This document shows, piece by piece, positions 54,831-63,174 of a DNA stretch of 64,000 nucleotides; positions within the stretch are counted from its first letter, which is position 1, and the number at the start of each line of letters is the position of its first letter. Source of the stretch: Rosistilla ulvae (GTDB taxonomy: Bacteria; Planctomycetota; Planctomycetia; Pirellulales; Pirellulaceae); NCBI RefSeq assembly GCF_007741475.1, contig NZ_CP036261.1:1860001-1924000 (forward strand), in the 5' to 3' direction. A model generated the notes under the pieces. It saw only the letters and a list, made by a program, of their open reading frames with translations, did no database searches and was not told the DNA's origin. The position numbers were made by a program, and so were the translations under genes.

Positions 54831-55502
54831 CTAACTGGTCATCTGCCCCGTGACGCATTTGGATGATTCAAATTCGTGTTCCAGTTCGACGCGCGTTCGC
54901 GTCAGAAACTGGCCACTGTCGGTAACGTGTGTAATCTTCAATTCTTCGATCAGGTCGGTTGGTCGCAGCGATGCGCCTTGATCCGGCGTGCAGCGAAATA
55001 CGAGCACGCCATCTTCTACCGCCAAGTGTTCGATCTCCGCTGCAAGACTGAACACCAATGTCTTGTCTTTCCGTTTTATTTCGATCGTGTCGCAGCTGCG
55101 CAGCGCCTCGATCTCTGCGAGTAGAGCCGCCCGATCGGATTCGGGAATGGGCAGATTGTACGTTGTTGACTTCAGCTTTGCCTTAGCCGAGCCCTCGGGA
55201 ACCGCAGTTACTTGCAAAATTCCTAAACCGGGCTGTTGGTCGGCTCGCAGTCGCTGGCCCAGTTCTTCGGGATCCAACGGTTCGGCAAGTTCCAGTTCGA
55301 GCAGTTCGTCGAGGCTTGCCGTGCCGAGCGCGAGCGCCGAGGGGAAGTTCATCCGCGGCTTGGGGTGAAAGCCTTCGGACATCGCCAGCTTCAGATCGAT
55401 GCGGTGGAACAAGCGTTCCCACAATCGCAGCAGGTCGCGATGGCTGATCCAACGCAATGGGCCGGTTTTCGAAAAGCGGATGTGGTACCGCGCTCGTGTC
55501 AT
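54831..55502 (-). CDS. TIGR03936/DUF2344 radical-SAM-associated protein
   Basis: 223 residues from ATG 55502 (ARYHIRFSKTGPLRWISHRDLLRLWERLF). The family is usually fused to, or adjacent to, a B12-binding radical SAM protein (TIGR03960) that is not in this window. Other blocks: LKLAMSEGFHPKPRMNFPSALALGTASLDELLELEL and a C-terminal part ending in VTDSGQFLTRTRVELEH. Function is not established; co-occurrence with RNase E/G suggests RNA modification or processing. It starts four bases after the ptsI stop and precedes rng by 169 bases on the same strand, so a shared transcript is likely. Confidence 0.9.
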   Translation of the reverse strand: MTRARYHIRFSKTGPLRWISHRDLLRLWERLFHRIDLKLAMSEGFHPKPRMNFPSALALGTASLDELLELELAEPLDPEELGQRLRADQQPGLGILQVTAVPEGSAKAKLKSTTYNLPIPESDRAALLAEIEALRSCDTIEIKRKDKTLVFSLAAEIEHLAVEDGVLVFRCTPDQGASLRPTDLIEELKITHVTDSGQFLTRTRVELEHEFESSKCVTGQMTS

Positions 55503-55506
55503 AAGG

Positions 55507-57252
55507 TTATTGCACAACCAATTCAGGGACCAGATCGCCTAAGCGATCGAGCAAATACAAATCGACTTCGCGGGCGCTTTCCAGTTGCATCACGCGATCG
55601 GCAATCTCTTCGCAATCGGCAATCGTCACGCTGCGGATCACCTTCTTGATCCGCGGGATCGCCAGTGGCGGTACGCTGAAGCTGCGAACGCCCAGCCCTA
55701 ACAGCAACAGCACCCGAGCCGGATTGGAACTCATTTCGCCGCAGATGCCGACGGGCGTGTTGGTCTTGTTGGAAACATCGACGGTTTGTTGGATCAACCG
55801 CAACACGGCCGGATCGCTCGACTGGTACAGTTCGGCGACGCTTTCGTTGCTGCGGTCGACCGCCAACGTGTACTGCACCAGGTCGTTGGTACCGATGCTG
55901 AAAAAATCGACCTCTTCGGCAAAGCGATCGATCATGATCACCGCGGCGGGAACTTCGACCATCATCCCGATCGGGATGTCGCTGCGGAACTCGGCCCCTT
56001 CTTCGCGGAGATCATCGATCACGATGTTGACCAACATTCGCGCCGTGCGCAGTTCCTGCAGGGTCGAGATCAGCGGGAACATCATCCGCACGTCGCCATG
56101 CACCGCAGCTCGCAGTACGGCGCGGATTTGGGTGCGGAACAGGTCCTGATTCTTCAGCGACAAGCGGATGCTGCGAAGACCCAGGAAGGGATTGTTCTCG
56201 GGTTCGGTCAATGAGGTGTGCCCCATTTTGTCCGCCCCCAGGTCGAGCGTCCGAATCACGACCGGGCGGCCTTGCAGCGCTCCGATAACTTCGGTGTAAG
56301 CTTCGTAGTGGTCTTCTTCGCTCGGTTCTTCGTTGCTGCTGAGATACAAAAACTCTGTGCGATAAAGGCCGATACCGTCGGCACCACGCTGCAGGCATGC
56401 GTCCACTTCATGTGGGAACTCGATGTTTGCCGAAAGCGTTACGCGCTGTCCGTCGACCGTTTCCGCCGGCAGGTCGCGAAGTTCCGCCAATCGCAGCGTC
56501 AGCTTTTGGCGAATCTGGGCTCGTTCTTCATACCGATCGATCGTCGCTTGGTCGGGATCGACGATCATGCAGCCACGATCGCCATCGACGATGACTTGCG
56601 ATCCTTGCCCGATTCGGTCCAGGAACTGGCCGATACCAACCACGGCAGGCAACTCAAGTCCCTTGGCGACGATCGCAGTGTGTCCGCCGGGGCCACCGAT
56701 CTCCGTGCAAAAACCGCGGACGTATTGGCGGTCGAGGTTTGCCGTTTCGCTGGGGGTCAGATTGCGGGCCAGCAGAATCACCGGCTCATCGAGATTGCTC
56801 AACGGGTCGCTGGTCACCGCCCCCATGCGATGCAGCAATTGTTTTTCGATATCCAGCACATCCTCGGCTCGTTCGGCCAAAAACGGGCTGTTCAACTTGC
56901 CAAGCGCTTCGGCGTAGCGGTGCAAGACACGGCTGACCGCATAGGCAGCGCTCTGCTGTTGTTGGCGAACGCGGCCCTCGAGTTCGGCCAGCAGTCCCGG
57001 ATCGCTGAGCATCTGCTGCTGCGCCGAAAAGATCCGCCCAGCCTCTTCGCCCAACCGTTCAGCGGTCTGTTTGCGATTTACCTCGAGCTGTTTGGCGACC
57101 TTGCCAAAGGCAGACAACAATCTCCCCCACTCGGCCGTTGTGTCGGCCGCGGGAATAAGGCACCTGGGGATGCGATAACCTTCATCGTCCAGAACTAGGG
57201 CTGGACCGATCGCAACGCCGGGTGAAACCGGGATTCCTTGAAGTTCGAGCAT
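55507..57252 (-). CDS. ptsI: Phosphoenolpyruvate-protein phosphotransferase (PTS enzyme I)
   Basis: 581 residues. Transfers phosphate from PEP to HPr. Order: N-terminal HPr-binding/phospho-His domain with His191 in GGPGGHTAIVAKGLELPAVVG, then the PEP-binding TIM barrel: GADGIGLYRTEFLYLS, VIRTLDLGADK, NPFLGLRSIR, MFPLISTLQELRTA and VDFFSIGTNDLVQYTLAVDR, plus ICGEMSSNPA. Length fits a standard (not NTR-GAF) enzyme I. It lies downstream of ptsH on the same strand. No sugar-specific EIIBC is nearby, so a regulatory or nitrogen-type PTS is inferred. ATG 57252 fits the family start. Confidence 0.96.
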   Translation of the reverse strand: MLELQGIPVSPGVAIGPALVLDDEGYRIPRCLIPAADTTAEWGRLLSAFGKVAKQLEVNRKQTAERLGEEAGRIFSAQQQMLSDPGLLAELEGRVRQQQQSAAYAVSRVLHRYAEALGKLNSPFLAERAEDVLDIEKQLLHRMGAVTSDPLSNLDEPVILLARNLTPSETANLDRQYVRGFCTEIGGPGGHTAIVAKGLELPAVVGIGQFLDRIGQGSQVIVDGDRGCMIVDPDQATIDRYEERAQIRQKLTLRLAELRDLPAETVDGQRVTLSANIEFPHEVDACLQRGADGIGLYRTEFLYLSSNEEPSEEDHYEAYTEVIGALQGRPVVIRTLDLGADKMGHTSLTEPENNPFLGLRSIRLSLKNQDLFRTQIRAVLRAAVHGDVRMMFPLISTLQELRTARMLVNIVIDDLREEGAEFRSDIPIGMMVEVPAAVIMIDRFAEEVDFFSIGTNDLVQYTLAVDRSNESVAELYQSSDPAVLRLIQQTVDVSNKTNTPVGICGEMSSNPARVLLLLGLGVRSFSVPPLAIPRIKKVIRSVTIADCEEIADRVMQLESAREVDLYLLDRLGDLVPELVVQ

Positions 57253-57468
57253 TCAATGGCGGCATGCGCAACCTTCTTGCCATCGTCGCATCGCTTCGGG
57301 CGAACGAGTCGCCGGTGGCTTGCGAGGAGGGATCGAAGTGGCCTTGCCATTTCTTTTTGTACGGTTTGAAAGTTCAATACGGGCGGTGCCAGGCCGGTTT
57401 GGCTTGGCAGCCCTGCCGCGGCCGGTATCGGCTTGCGGCGTCGGAGTCTTATTCCGAGTCGAGTTCAT
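57253..57468 (-). CDS. Candidate small basic protein between ptsH and ptsI
   Basis: 71 residues exactly filling the gap: ATG 57468 overlaps the last 20 bases of ptsH and the TGA at 57253-57255 is directly followed by the ptsI ATG. The product is strongly basic and low-complexity (TRNKTPTPQADTGRGRAAK, NRTKRNGKATSIPPRKPPA) with a Cys-Cys end (EGCACRH). No family is recognised. The tight spacing favours a real gene, but composition could also arise by chance in G/C-rich DNA. Could instead be a spacer with an mRNA role. Confidence 0.25.
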   Translation of the reverse strand: MNSTRNKTPTPQADTGRGRAAKPNRPGTARIELSNRTKRNGKATSIPPRKPPATRSPEAMRRWQEGCACRH

Positions 57469-57736
57469 GGAAACCTTGGTCGAATAATTCGGCGACAGCC
57501 GAAAGCGCTTCGGCTGCGTCGCTGCCCTCGGCCGAAAGTCCCAGTTGAGTTCCTTGGACGGCGCCGAGCGTCAATACCGAGAGCATGTTTTTGCAGTCGG
57601 CAGATTGGTCATCTTTGGTCACCATGACGGTCGAATCAAACTGCATCGCCAGTCGCGCCACCAGTTCCGCCGGGCGCAGATGCAGCCCTTTCTCGTTCTT
57701 GACGACGACGGTTTGCTGGCAGGATGGATTGGACAT
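57449..57736 (-). CDS. ptsH: HPr-family phosphocarrier protein
   Basis: 95 residues from ATG 57736; a GTG at 57766, touching the stop of the upstream IIA gene, would add ten. HPr passes phosphate from enzyme I to IIA proteins. The active-site His19 is in NEKGLHLRPAELVARLA. The segment that normally holds the regulatory Ser46 reads CKNMLSVLTLGA, with Asn at the Ser position, so HPr kinase control through that residue is unlikely. QGTQLGLSAEGSDAAEAL is typical of the C-terminal half. Between the IIA gene and ptsI on one strand. Confidence 0.94.
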   Translation of the reverse strand: MSNPSCQQTVVVKNEKGLHLRPAELVARLAMQFDSTVMVTKDDQSADCKNMLSVLTLGAVQGTQLGLSAEGSDAAEALSAVAELFDQGFHELDSE

Positions 57737-57765
57737 GGCTTGCATTTGTAGTGCGGAATTGGCCA

Positions 57766-58242
57766 CTAAGAGGCAAATTGGTTGTTGTCAGCCTCTTCGA
57801 GCAGTTGGTTGATATCGTCGACCGTCTTGCTCTGCTTCAAGAAGCGGCAGAAGGTATCGTCGCGCAACTGACGAGAGATGTTTTCCAGGGCCCGCAGGTG
57901 GTCGCCGGGGCGTTCGGGAGGGCTGATCAGCAGGAAGAAGAGTTGTACTTTTTCGCCATCGAGGCTGTTGAAGTCGACGCCGTCGACGCTGACACCGACG
58001 GTGCCGACCAGCTTTTCAACGCTGGGGTGCTTGGTGTGGGGGACGGCGACGCCACGGCCGATGCCGGTGCTGCCAAGTTCTTCGCGCTTCATGACAGCAG
58101 CGATGATGTCCTCTTTGTCGGCCGCCTTGATCTCACCGGCGCTAACCAAACTTTCCACCAATTCCGTGACGACCGCTTCCTTGTCGTAAGACGCCAAGTC
58201 GGGCTTGATCGCTTTGACGCAAATAAAGTCTGCGAATTTCAT
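57766..58242 (-). CDS. PTS IIA-type (EIIA-Ntr/fructose-like) phosphoprotein
   Basis: 158 residues of the PTS_EIIA_2 family. The phospho-accepting His69 is in GIGRGVAVPHTKHP; VGVSVDGVDFNSLDGEKVQLFFLLISPPERPGDHLRALENISRQL follows the family. In E. coli the equivalent PtsN is regulatory (potassium, nitrogen), and the absence of a permease here suggests the same. The order hpf, IIA, HPr, enzyme I recalls the rpoN-hpf-ptsN-npr region of proteobacteria without rpoN. Start ATG 58242. Confidence 0.93.
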   Translation of the reverse strand: MKFADFICVKAIKPDLASYDKEAVVTELVESLVSAGEIKAADKEDIIAAVMKREELGSTGIGRGVAVPHTKHPSVEKLVGTVGVSVDGVDFNSLDGEKVQLFFLLISPPERPGDHLRALENISRQLRDDTFCRFLKQSKTVDDINQLLEEADNNQFAS

Positions 58243-58503
58243 TACCTATCCTTTGATTTTAAAAAATTCAGCCTCGCCGTGATCGTCTCGCGACGCCCCA
58301 CGTCGGGGCTGGGGGGATTTCATGGAGCCACCGGTGCTCGTCGAGGGGGGACGGCTTCCAGGTGGCTGTGCGGTCTTGCATCGGTGTATCGCATGTTCGA
58401 TCGGCCGCAATGTTGTCGAGTGTAGCTGAATTCCGGCTGCTTGGCGGCGTGGCAGTCCACCGCCGTCGATCTTCGTCTGGTATTGCTCGCGGTAGGGATC
58501 GTC

Positions 58504-58866
58504 TCAGACTTCGTCCGTCGATTCCACTTCGTCGGCAACATCGTTTGGTTCCAAGTGCTTCAAGCCTGTCGCCCGATGTTCTGTTCGCTTTTCTTTGGCG
58601 CGTCGCAATTGTTTTTCCAGCTTGGGAATGACAACATCCAGAGCTCCGATAACCGTCGTGGCCGAGGCAGACGCGATAAAGTCTTCCTCGTGTTCCACCG
58701 AGACCTTGGCCTCGAGTGCCGGTGATTCGAGCTTCTCCAAGTCGACAATCACTTCAATCGCGTTCACTCGATCATATAAGCGACGCAGTTTTCCAACTTT
58801 GTCTTCGATCAGAGATTGATCGCCCGTTCCAAGATTGCCGTGTCGGGCAGAGACGCTCACTAGCAT
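58504..58866 (-). CDS. hpf: Short ribosome hibernation promoting factor / RaiA-like
   Basis: 120 residues. Binds the 30S decoding region in stationary phase, blocking tRNA and mRNA and helping 70S inactivation or 100S dimer formation. Seen: VSVSARHGNLGTGDQSLIEDKVGKLRRLYDRVNAIEVIVDLEK and a VSVEHEEDFIASASATTVIGALDVVIPKLEKQLRRAKEKR block typical of the family, then an acidic tail. There is no long C-terminal dimerisation domain, so this is a short-type HPF. It is first in the minus-strand cluster leading to rng. The 261-base gap to the IIA gene shows nothing recognisable. Confidence 0.93.
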   Translation of the reverse strand: MLVSVSARHGNLGTGDQSLIEDKVGKLRRLYDRVNAIEVIVDLEKLESPALEAKVSVEHEEDFIASASATTVIGALDVVIPKLEKQLRRAKEKRTEHRATGLKHLEPNDVADEVESTDEV

Positions 58867-59217
58867 TGATTGCTCCTTAGAATGATTGCAGCATCGAAAC
58901 GGCTCCCGTTTCTAGCGAGTAGCATACGCCGAATCACGCGTTTAGGTAAGCGTTACTGTAAACGCGTGCACATGATTCGGCGGTATTTTCGTTCCAAATG
59001 TTCGGCTTACCGGACCATAAGTTCTTCCCAAACAATACCTTACGATACCCGTAAAGGACTGTTCGCGTCACCCTCAATTGACGCTTTTTCGGGTCCAGCT
59101 CGCTTCGCGTTCCAGCTTTTTGGGAATTGATTGTTAAAGTTCTTCTGGGCCCGTTCGCACGCCTGATGCGATCGTTAACTTGCCCCTAATCGCTCGTTGG
59201 ATGGGTGCCGTTGCCGC
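58867..59217. promoter_or_regulatory. Upstream region of hpf with long inverted repeat
   Basis: A 351-base gap. CGCCGAATCA + CGCGTTTA (58927-58944) pairs with TAAACGCG (59-66 of that block, i.e. 58959-58966) and TGATTCGGCG (58973-58982): 18 paired bases with a 14-base loop and a 6-base bulge. It could be an operator or an RNA structure for the hpf transcript, or a terminator of the opposite gene. No promoter boxes are claimed. Confidence 0.35.
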
Positions 59218-60525
59218 TCATTTGGCTGTGGCCTGGTCCATCAAGCAGTACACATATTCTTGTCGTTTCCCGTCGACAGGCAACGACACACGCGTGAAAA
59301 TTTGACCTCCGCAAATCGCGGGGGATGCAAATACCTCGGTTCCGAGCGAGTTTGTCGCCACGCTTTGGTATTCCTGGACATTCGCTTTAAAAATGTGAGT
59401 GGTCCCCGATTCGCTAGTCACATAAATGTTATCCCCGACCAGGACGGGGGAGCAGCTGAAGGTCTCGCCCAGCCGCTTTTTCCACACCTGGTCTCCCGTG
59501 CGAACATTCAGGCAGGTGGCGATGCCGGCATCCAGAATGGCAAATACATGCCCCTTGGCGATCAGCATCGATGGCACGTAATCGCGGTCGGTGTTTTCCC
59601 AGACAACCTTTCCCGAACCGTCCGCTGCGACCGCGGCGATGTGATTGTCGGGGTATCCGCCGCTGGTCAAAACGACGTTTCCATCGGTCACCGTCGTCGT
59701 CACGCATTCGGTTGTCGCTCCTTCGATTTCCCAGATCGTTTCCCCTGTCAGCGGGGCGAGGCTGGTGACCAGTTCACAACCGGTCATGATCAATTGTTGG
59801 CGACCCGCCGCCTCGACGATGACGGGGGAGGGGTAGTTCGGCATTTCGGGCCGCTTGCGTCGCCAGACGACCTCGCCGTTGGCCCGGTCCATCGCCACGA
59901 TCGCTCCCCCCGCTTTATTGTCAGCCGATGAGATCACCAGGTTTTTGTAGATCGTCGGCGACGAACCGTATCCCTGGTGGACCTGGTAATCGGTAAGCCG
60001 CGTTTGCCAGAGCTGTTTGCCGTCCAGATCGAGCGCGGTCGTCCAGACGGCGTTGTCGTTGAGGAAGTTGGTGAACAGTCGCGTGCCATCCGAGGCGATC
60101 GTCGACGATGCCAGCGTTGCCTTCAGATTCATCTTTTTTCCGCGGGTCTCGAATCCGCCACGGTGGACGATCGTTTCCCATAGCTGTTTTCCGGTCGCGC
60201 GATCGAGCCCGAGGACGATCTGGACTTCGCGTTCGTGATCGGCTGAGGTGATGAAAACGCGGTCGCCGATCACGACGGGGGAACTGTGACCGCGGCCGGG
60301 CACCTCCGTTCGCCACAACACATTTTCGGTCTCGCTCCACGATGTGGGAGGCGTTTGCTTTGGCGAAGCGACTCCGTTTTGATCCGGGCCGCGCCAGAAG
60401 GGCCAGTCGCTGGCGGGGAACTGCAATCCGCTGAGTCCAGCCGGTTCGAGCGCCGCCGCGGGCTGGCTGATCAGGGAAAGCGATATCAACAGACAAATAG
60501 GAGCGAAGTTCTTCAGTCGACCCAT
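59218..60525 (-). CDS. Secreted PQQ-like beta-propeller (BamB-like) protein
   Basis: 435 residues from ATG 60525 with a signal peptide (about 1-27, ending PAAA). The longer frame to 60594 lacks it. An eight-bladed propeller is implied by repeated strand motifs: WPFWRGPDQNGVA, VLWRTEVPGRGHSSPVVIGDRVFITS, VLGLDRATGKQLWE, TTALDLDGKQLWQTRL, VVWRRKRPEMPNYPSPVIVEAAGRQQLI, and TCLNVRTGDQVWKKRL. Such proteins act as outer-membrane-assembly scaffolds (BamB) or, with PQQ, as dehydrogenases; no PQQ-binding cluster is visible, so a scaffold or sensor role is more likely. Planctomycetes have many such paralogues. Confidence 0.88.
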   Translation of the reverse strand: MGRLKNFAPICLLISLSLISQPAAALEPAGLSGLQFPASDWPFWRGPDQNGVASPKQTPPTSWSETENVLWRTEVPGRGHSSPVVIGDRVFITSADHEREVQIVLGLDRATGKQLWETIVHRGGFETRGKKMNLKATLASSTIASDGTRLFTNFLNDNAVWTTALDLDGKQLWQTRLTDYQVHQGYGSSPTIYKNLVISSADNKAGGAIVAMDRANGEVVWRRKRPEMPNYPSPVIVEAAGRQQLIMTGCELVTSLAPLTGETIWEIEGATTECVTTTVTDGNVVLTSGGYPDNHIAAVAADGSGKVVWENTDRDYVPSMLIAKGHVFAILDAGIATCLNVRTGDQVWKKRLGETFSCSPVLVGDNIYVTSESGTTHIFKANVQEYQSVATNSLGTEVFASPAICGGQIFTRVSLPVDGKRQEYVYCLMDQATAK

Positions 60526-60692
60526 AGCGGTGCGTCTCGGTAGGTTGGTGGAGCCGGAGGGGGCGACCGGAACGCTTTCGGGTCGCGCTCTCATTATCGA
60601 TCATGCCGCGCCGCAACGCAATCTTTGCGCACCCTCAGCCCAGGGCGGGCGTGCCAGGTTCGGTGGGGGCTGCAATGGAGAGCCGCGGGCTG

Positions 60693-61349
60693 TCAGCTGA
60701 TCTGATCGCTCGACAGGTGCGTGATCGAATTCAGGATATCCAACCGCCAAGCGTCTTCGGAAACGGTAAACTTCGTCAGTCCGGTGTTCAGCATCGGGCC
60801 GATGTGTCGGCGGGTGAAATCGTTGCCAAGGATCTGTCGCAGCATGCAGACTTTAAAGTCGGCGTGGATCACCGCCACGACGACCTTGTCGGTCGCCCCG
60901 AACTGTTCGGCAAATCGAGCCAGCATTTGTTCGCTGCGGAGCGTCGCTTGGGCTTCGGTTTCATAGGGACGACAGCCCCACCAGCCCTCGGTGCCGATCG
61001 ATTCATCGACCGTTGTACCGGGATATTTGGCGAGGATCGCGTCGCGGTTCATCCCCGGCGCCCCCTGCTCTTCCCCGGGAATGTAGCCTCGGTAACATCC
61101 GCCGACCTCGTGCAGATCGCGCCAGACATGGATTGGCATCCGCAGAGAATCGGCCAGGTACTGGGTCGTCTGCAGCGTCCGGAGGAATCCGCTGGTGACC
61201 AGGAAATCGACGTTTTGATCGGCTATCGATTTTGCGATCGCCGCAGCCTGCTGGTGTCCCAGTTCGGTGATCTCGGGATCTTCGACACGCTCCGCTTCGG
61301 GATTGCTGTTGTTGGCGCTTTGCGCGTGGCGGATCAGGTACAGCTGCAT
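60693..61349 (-). CDS. Histidine phosphatase (phosphoglycerate mutase-like)
   Basis: 218 residues from ATG 61349. The RHG-type active site is LYLIRHAQSANNSN (His9), with a second His in VAVIHADFKV and Arg in FLRTLQTTQYLADSL. The family dephosphorylates small molecules or proteins. The start is chosen because it begins the family motif at residue 3 and lies two bases after the TGA of the small membrane protein upstream; a longer frame to 61733 overlaps that gene and adds nothing family-like. They are thus a coupled pair. Substrate unknown. Confidence 0.9.
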   Translation of the reverse strand: MQLYLIRHAQSANNSNPEAERVEDPEITELGHQQAAAIAKSIADQNVDFLVTSGFLRTLQTTQYLADSLRMPIHVWRDLHEVGGCYRGYIPGEEQGAPGMNRDAILAKYPGTTVDESIGTEGWWGCRPYETEAQATLRSEQMLARFAEQFGATDKVVVAVIHADFKVCMLRQILGNDFTRRHIGPMLNTGLTKFTVSEDAWRLDILNSITHLSSDQIS

Positions 61350-61351
61350 CG

Positions 61352-61663
61352 TCAAACTTTCGTCGAATCGGCGCGATCCGAATCGATCGCTTGGGAGGAA
61401 GGAGATGTCTCGCTGCCGCGATCGCGACCGACCCAGTCGATCATGGTCCATTGCAGGATCAGCAGCAGCACGGGGCCAACATACAGTGCGAATTGAGAAA
61501 GGCTGCGATTGCGCATCCACTGCGGGCCATTTTCGGCAATCGCAAAATAGATCGCCGCGACGACGCCGCCATTGAGAACCAGCAACAGGCAGCCGAACAG
61601 AGCGCTGGCCACGGCGAACCCGCAGGTTCCCAGGCCGCCGCGAAGTCTTGCCGATCGTCTCAC
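61352..61663 (-). CDS. Small membrane protein, two transmembrane segments
   Basis: 103 residues with two hydrophobic segments (about 15-42, FAVASALFGCLLLVLNGGVVAAIYF, and about 61-76, VGPVLLLILQWTMI) joined by a short polar loop (AENGPQWMRNRSLSQ). The C-terminus is polar and acidic. No family is recognised. Its TGA lies two bases before the histidine phosphatase ATG, so the pair is probably co-translated and may work together at the membrane. Confidence 0.65.
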   Translation of the reverse strand: MRRSARLRGGLGTCGFAVASALFGCLLLVLNGGVVAAIYFAIAENGPQWMRNRSLSQFALYVGPVLLLILQWTMIDWVGRDRGSETSPSSQAIDSDRADSTKV

Positions 61664-61835
61664 TGAAGCTCCCAGGTTGATTCAAACGCTTCGCACGAAA
61701 GGCTCGCGGCGGCTCGCGCGTTGCACGCCGCAAGATACTCTCCCCGTTGTAGTCGCCGCTGCGGTAAGTGCAACCGGCCCGGACGGCTTTGGGAGAGGCT
61801 TCGTCGCCGTTTCGAAACCGATCAACATCGCTGCG

Positions 61836-62867
61836 TCACGGAATCCGCAGCGCCGAAAACTGTCGATGCGCTCGCTTTCCCTTAGAGACTTCGAATCCCT
61901 TGCGAGCTGCAAACTGCTTGTGAGCCGCGGTCGCAACCTGTTCGTCGTAGGGGCCAGCGTGGACCAACAATAAGTACCGCAGGCGGAGCGGTTTTTCAGA
62001 GGTGATCTCGAACGCTTCGTGCATTCCAAACGAAGCGCCCATCCAGCCATCGGCTCGGACGTGCCAGTGCGTTGGGTAGCGAGGGTTCTCGGGATGGTCA
62101 AAGAAGGTGATTCCTTCGATCTGCGTCGTCCGGTCGGGGCCGCTGCCGACAGCGACCGGGCCGCTGTAATCGACCCAACGAGCTGGCTTGCCGAAAATCT
62201 CCGGCTCCCCTTCCCCACCCTCGCTGTTGGTCAATCGCCCGCCGCCAAAATGAGTCGAGATCGTCTTGGCGACTCGCACGGCGAGAAACCCAAAATTGGT
62301 TTTCCCCAGCTGAACCGAATCGCGGCCCTCGCCCGGTTTGAATTCGGCCTGCAGTTCCAATGCGTATTGTCCTGCTTCGCCGGGAATCAACGCGGCGACA
62401 AGGTCCTGCTGCATCAATTCGTTCCCCTCGGGATCGAACCAGCCGCAGGTCGACGCCATCACGGATTCGTCGTTGCCGTCCTCGTAGGCATACCAATTCT
62501 TCTGTCGGATCGAGGTCCCTTTGCCATCGGCCCAAAAGGTGAATCCGTCGACATCGTGATGCGCAAACCAAACGCTGCGATGATGATCGTGGTCCGCCGC
62601 GCCGGGGTGTCCCATGCGAGTCAGCGACGTTCCCGATGGTCCAACTAACGGATAGAAGAATGGACGCGGGTATTTGGCGTCGTAGTGCCACCGCGTTCGC
62701 TGCACGCCATCGATCTGGAAGTCGACCTGGTGGTCGGGCAGCGGAATCAGTTCGCATCGATCCAGTTGAAACGCGCCTGCGGCGGCAGGCTCTTCTGCCA
62801 ACAGCGGAGAGGCGGCGGCTAGCAGTAACAAAACGCAGGCGGCGGATCGGATTAGGCGGGAGCGCAT
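61836..62867 (-). CDS. Secreted DUF6807 (PmoA-like) protein
   Basis: 343 residues from ATG 62867 with a signal peptide (about 1-24, ending LLAEE). Motifs of the DUF6807 family: YPRPFFYPLVGPSGTSLTRMGHPGAADHDHHRSVWFAHHDVDGFTFWADG, AYEDGNDESVMASTCGWFDPEGNELMQQDLV, PARWVDYSGPVAVG and ITFFDHPENPRYPTHWHVRADGWMGASF. The His-rich HDHHRS suggests a metal- or sugar-binding site. Function unproven; related proteins are found near carbohydrate-degradation genes. The longer frame to 62933 adds no signal. Downstream neighbours are the histidine-phosphatase pair. Confidence 0.87.
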   Translation of the reverse strand: MRSRLIRSAACVLLLLAAASPLLAEEPAAAGAFQLDRCELIPLPDHQVDFQIDGVQRTRWHYDAKYPRPFFYPLVGPSGTSLTRMGHPGAADHDHHRSVWFAHHDVDGFTFWADGKGTSIRQKNWYAYEDGNDESVMASTCGWFDPEGNELMQQDLVAALIPGEAGQYALELQAEFKPGEGRDSVQLGKTNFGFLAVRVAKTISTHFGGGRLTNSEGGEGEPEIFGKPARWVDYSGPVAVGSGPDRTTQIEGITFFDHPENPRYPTHWHVRADGWMGASFGMHEAFEITSEKPLRLRYLLLVHAGPYDEQVATAAHKQFAARKGFEVSKGKRAHRQFSALRIP

Positions 62868-63003
62868 GCGGAACCTTTGCAAAATCAGCGGTGAGAGAGT
62901 TGGGGGCAGGCGGGATGTTCGCCATCTTCCCATGCTCGCGACTACGCTGCAACTTGCTGCTTCAGGACTAAGACGCGGCGGCTGATTTGCCTACGCAGAA
63001 ACT

Positions 63004-63131
63004 GTTAACGGCCTGTCGATTTAATCAGCCGTTTGGTCGTTAGCCCCGGTTCAAGCACTGCTACACCGGGGCTAACGCCCAAACGGCTAATTCAAGGAAA
63101 CTCGTTGTGACTAAACCGACAAGCCGTTAAC
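63004..63131. repeat. Nested long palindrome
   Basis: Inner arms AGCCGTTTGG-TC-GTTAGCCCCGG (63027-63049) and CCGGGGCTAAC-GC-CCAAACGGCT (63066-63088) pair around a 16-base loop. Outer arms GTTAACGGCCTGTCG (63004-63018) and CGACAAGCCGTTAAC (63117-63131) pair with one mismatch. The whole lies in the 307-base gap between the methyltransferase and DUF6807 genes. It could be a terminator for the methyltransferase or a dispersed palindromic repeat. Confidence 0.75.
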
Positions 63132-63174
63132 AGCCTTGGCTGCATGCGCGTCGCCGCTGATGTTACTAGCGGGA

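Noticed and set aside
61350-61733. Extension of the histidine phosphatase to 61733
   Set aside because: The extra residues have no family similarity and overlap the small membrane protein, whose stop lies two bases before the better ATG.
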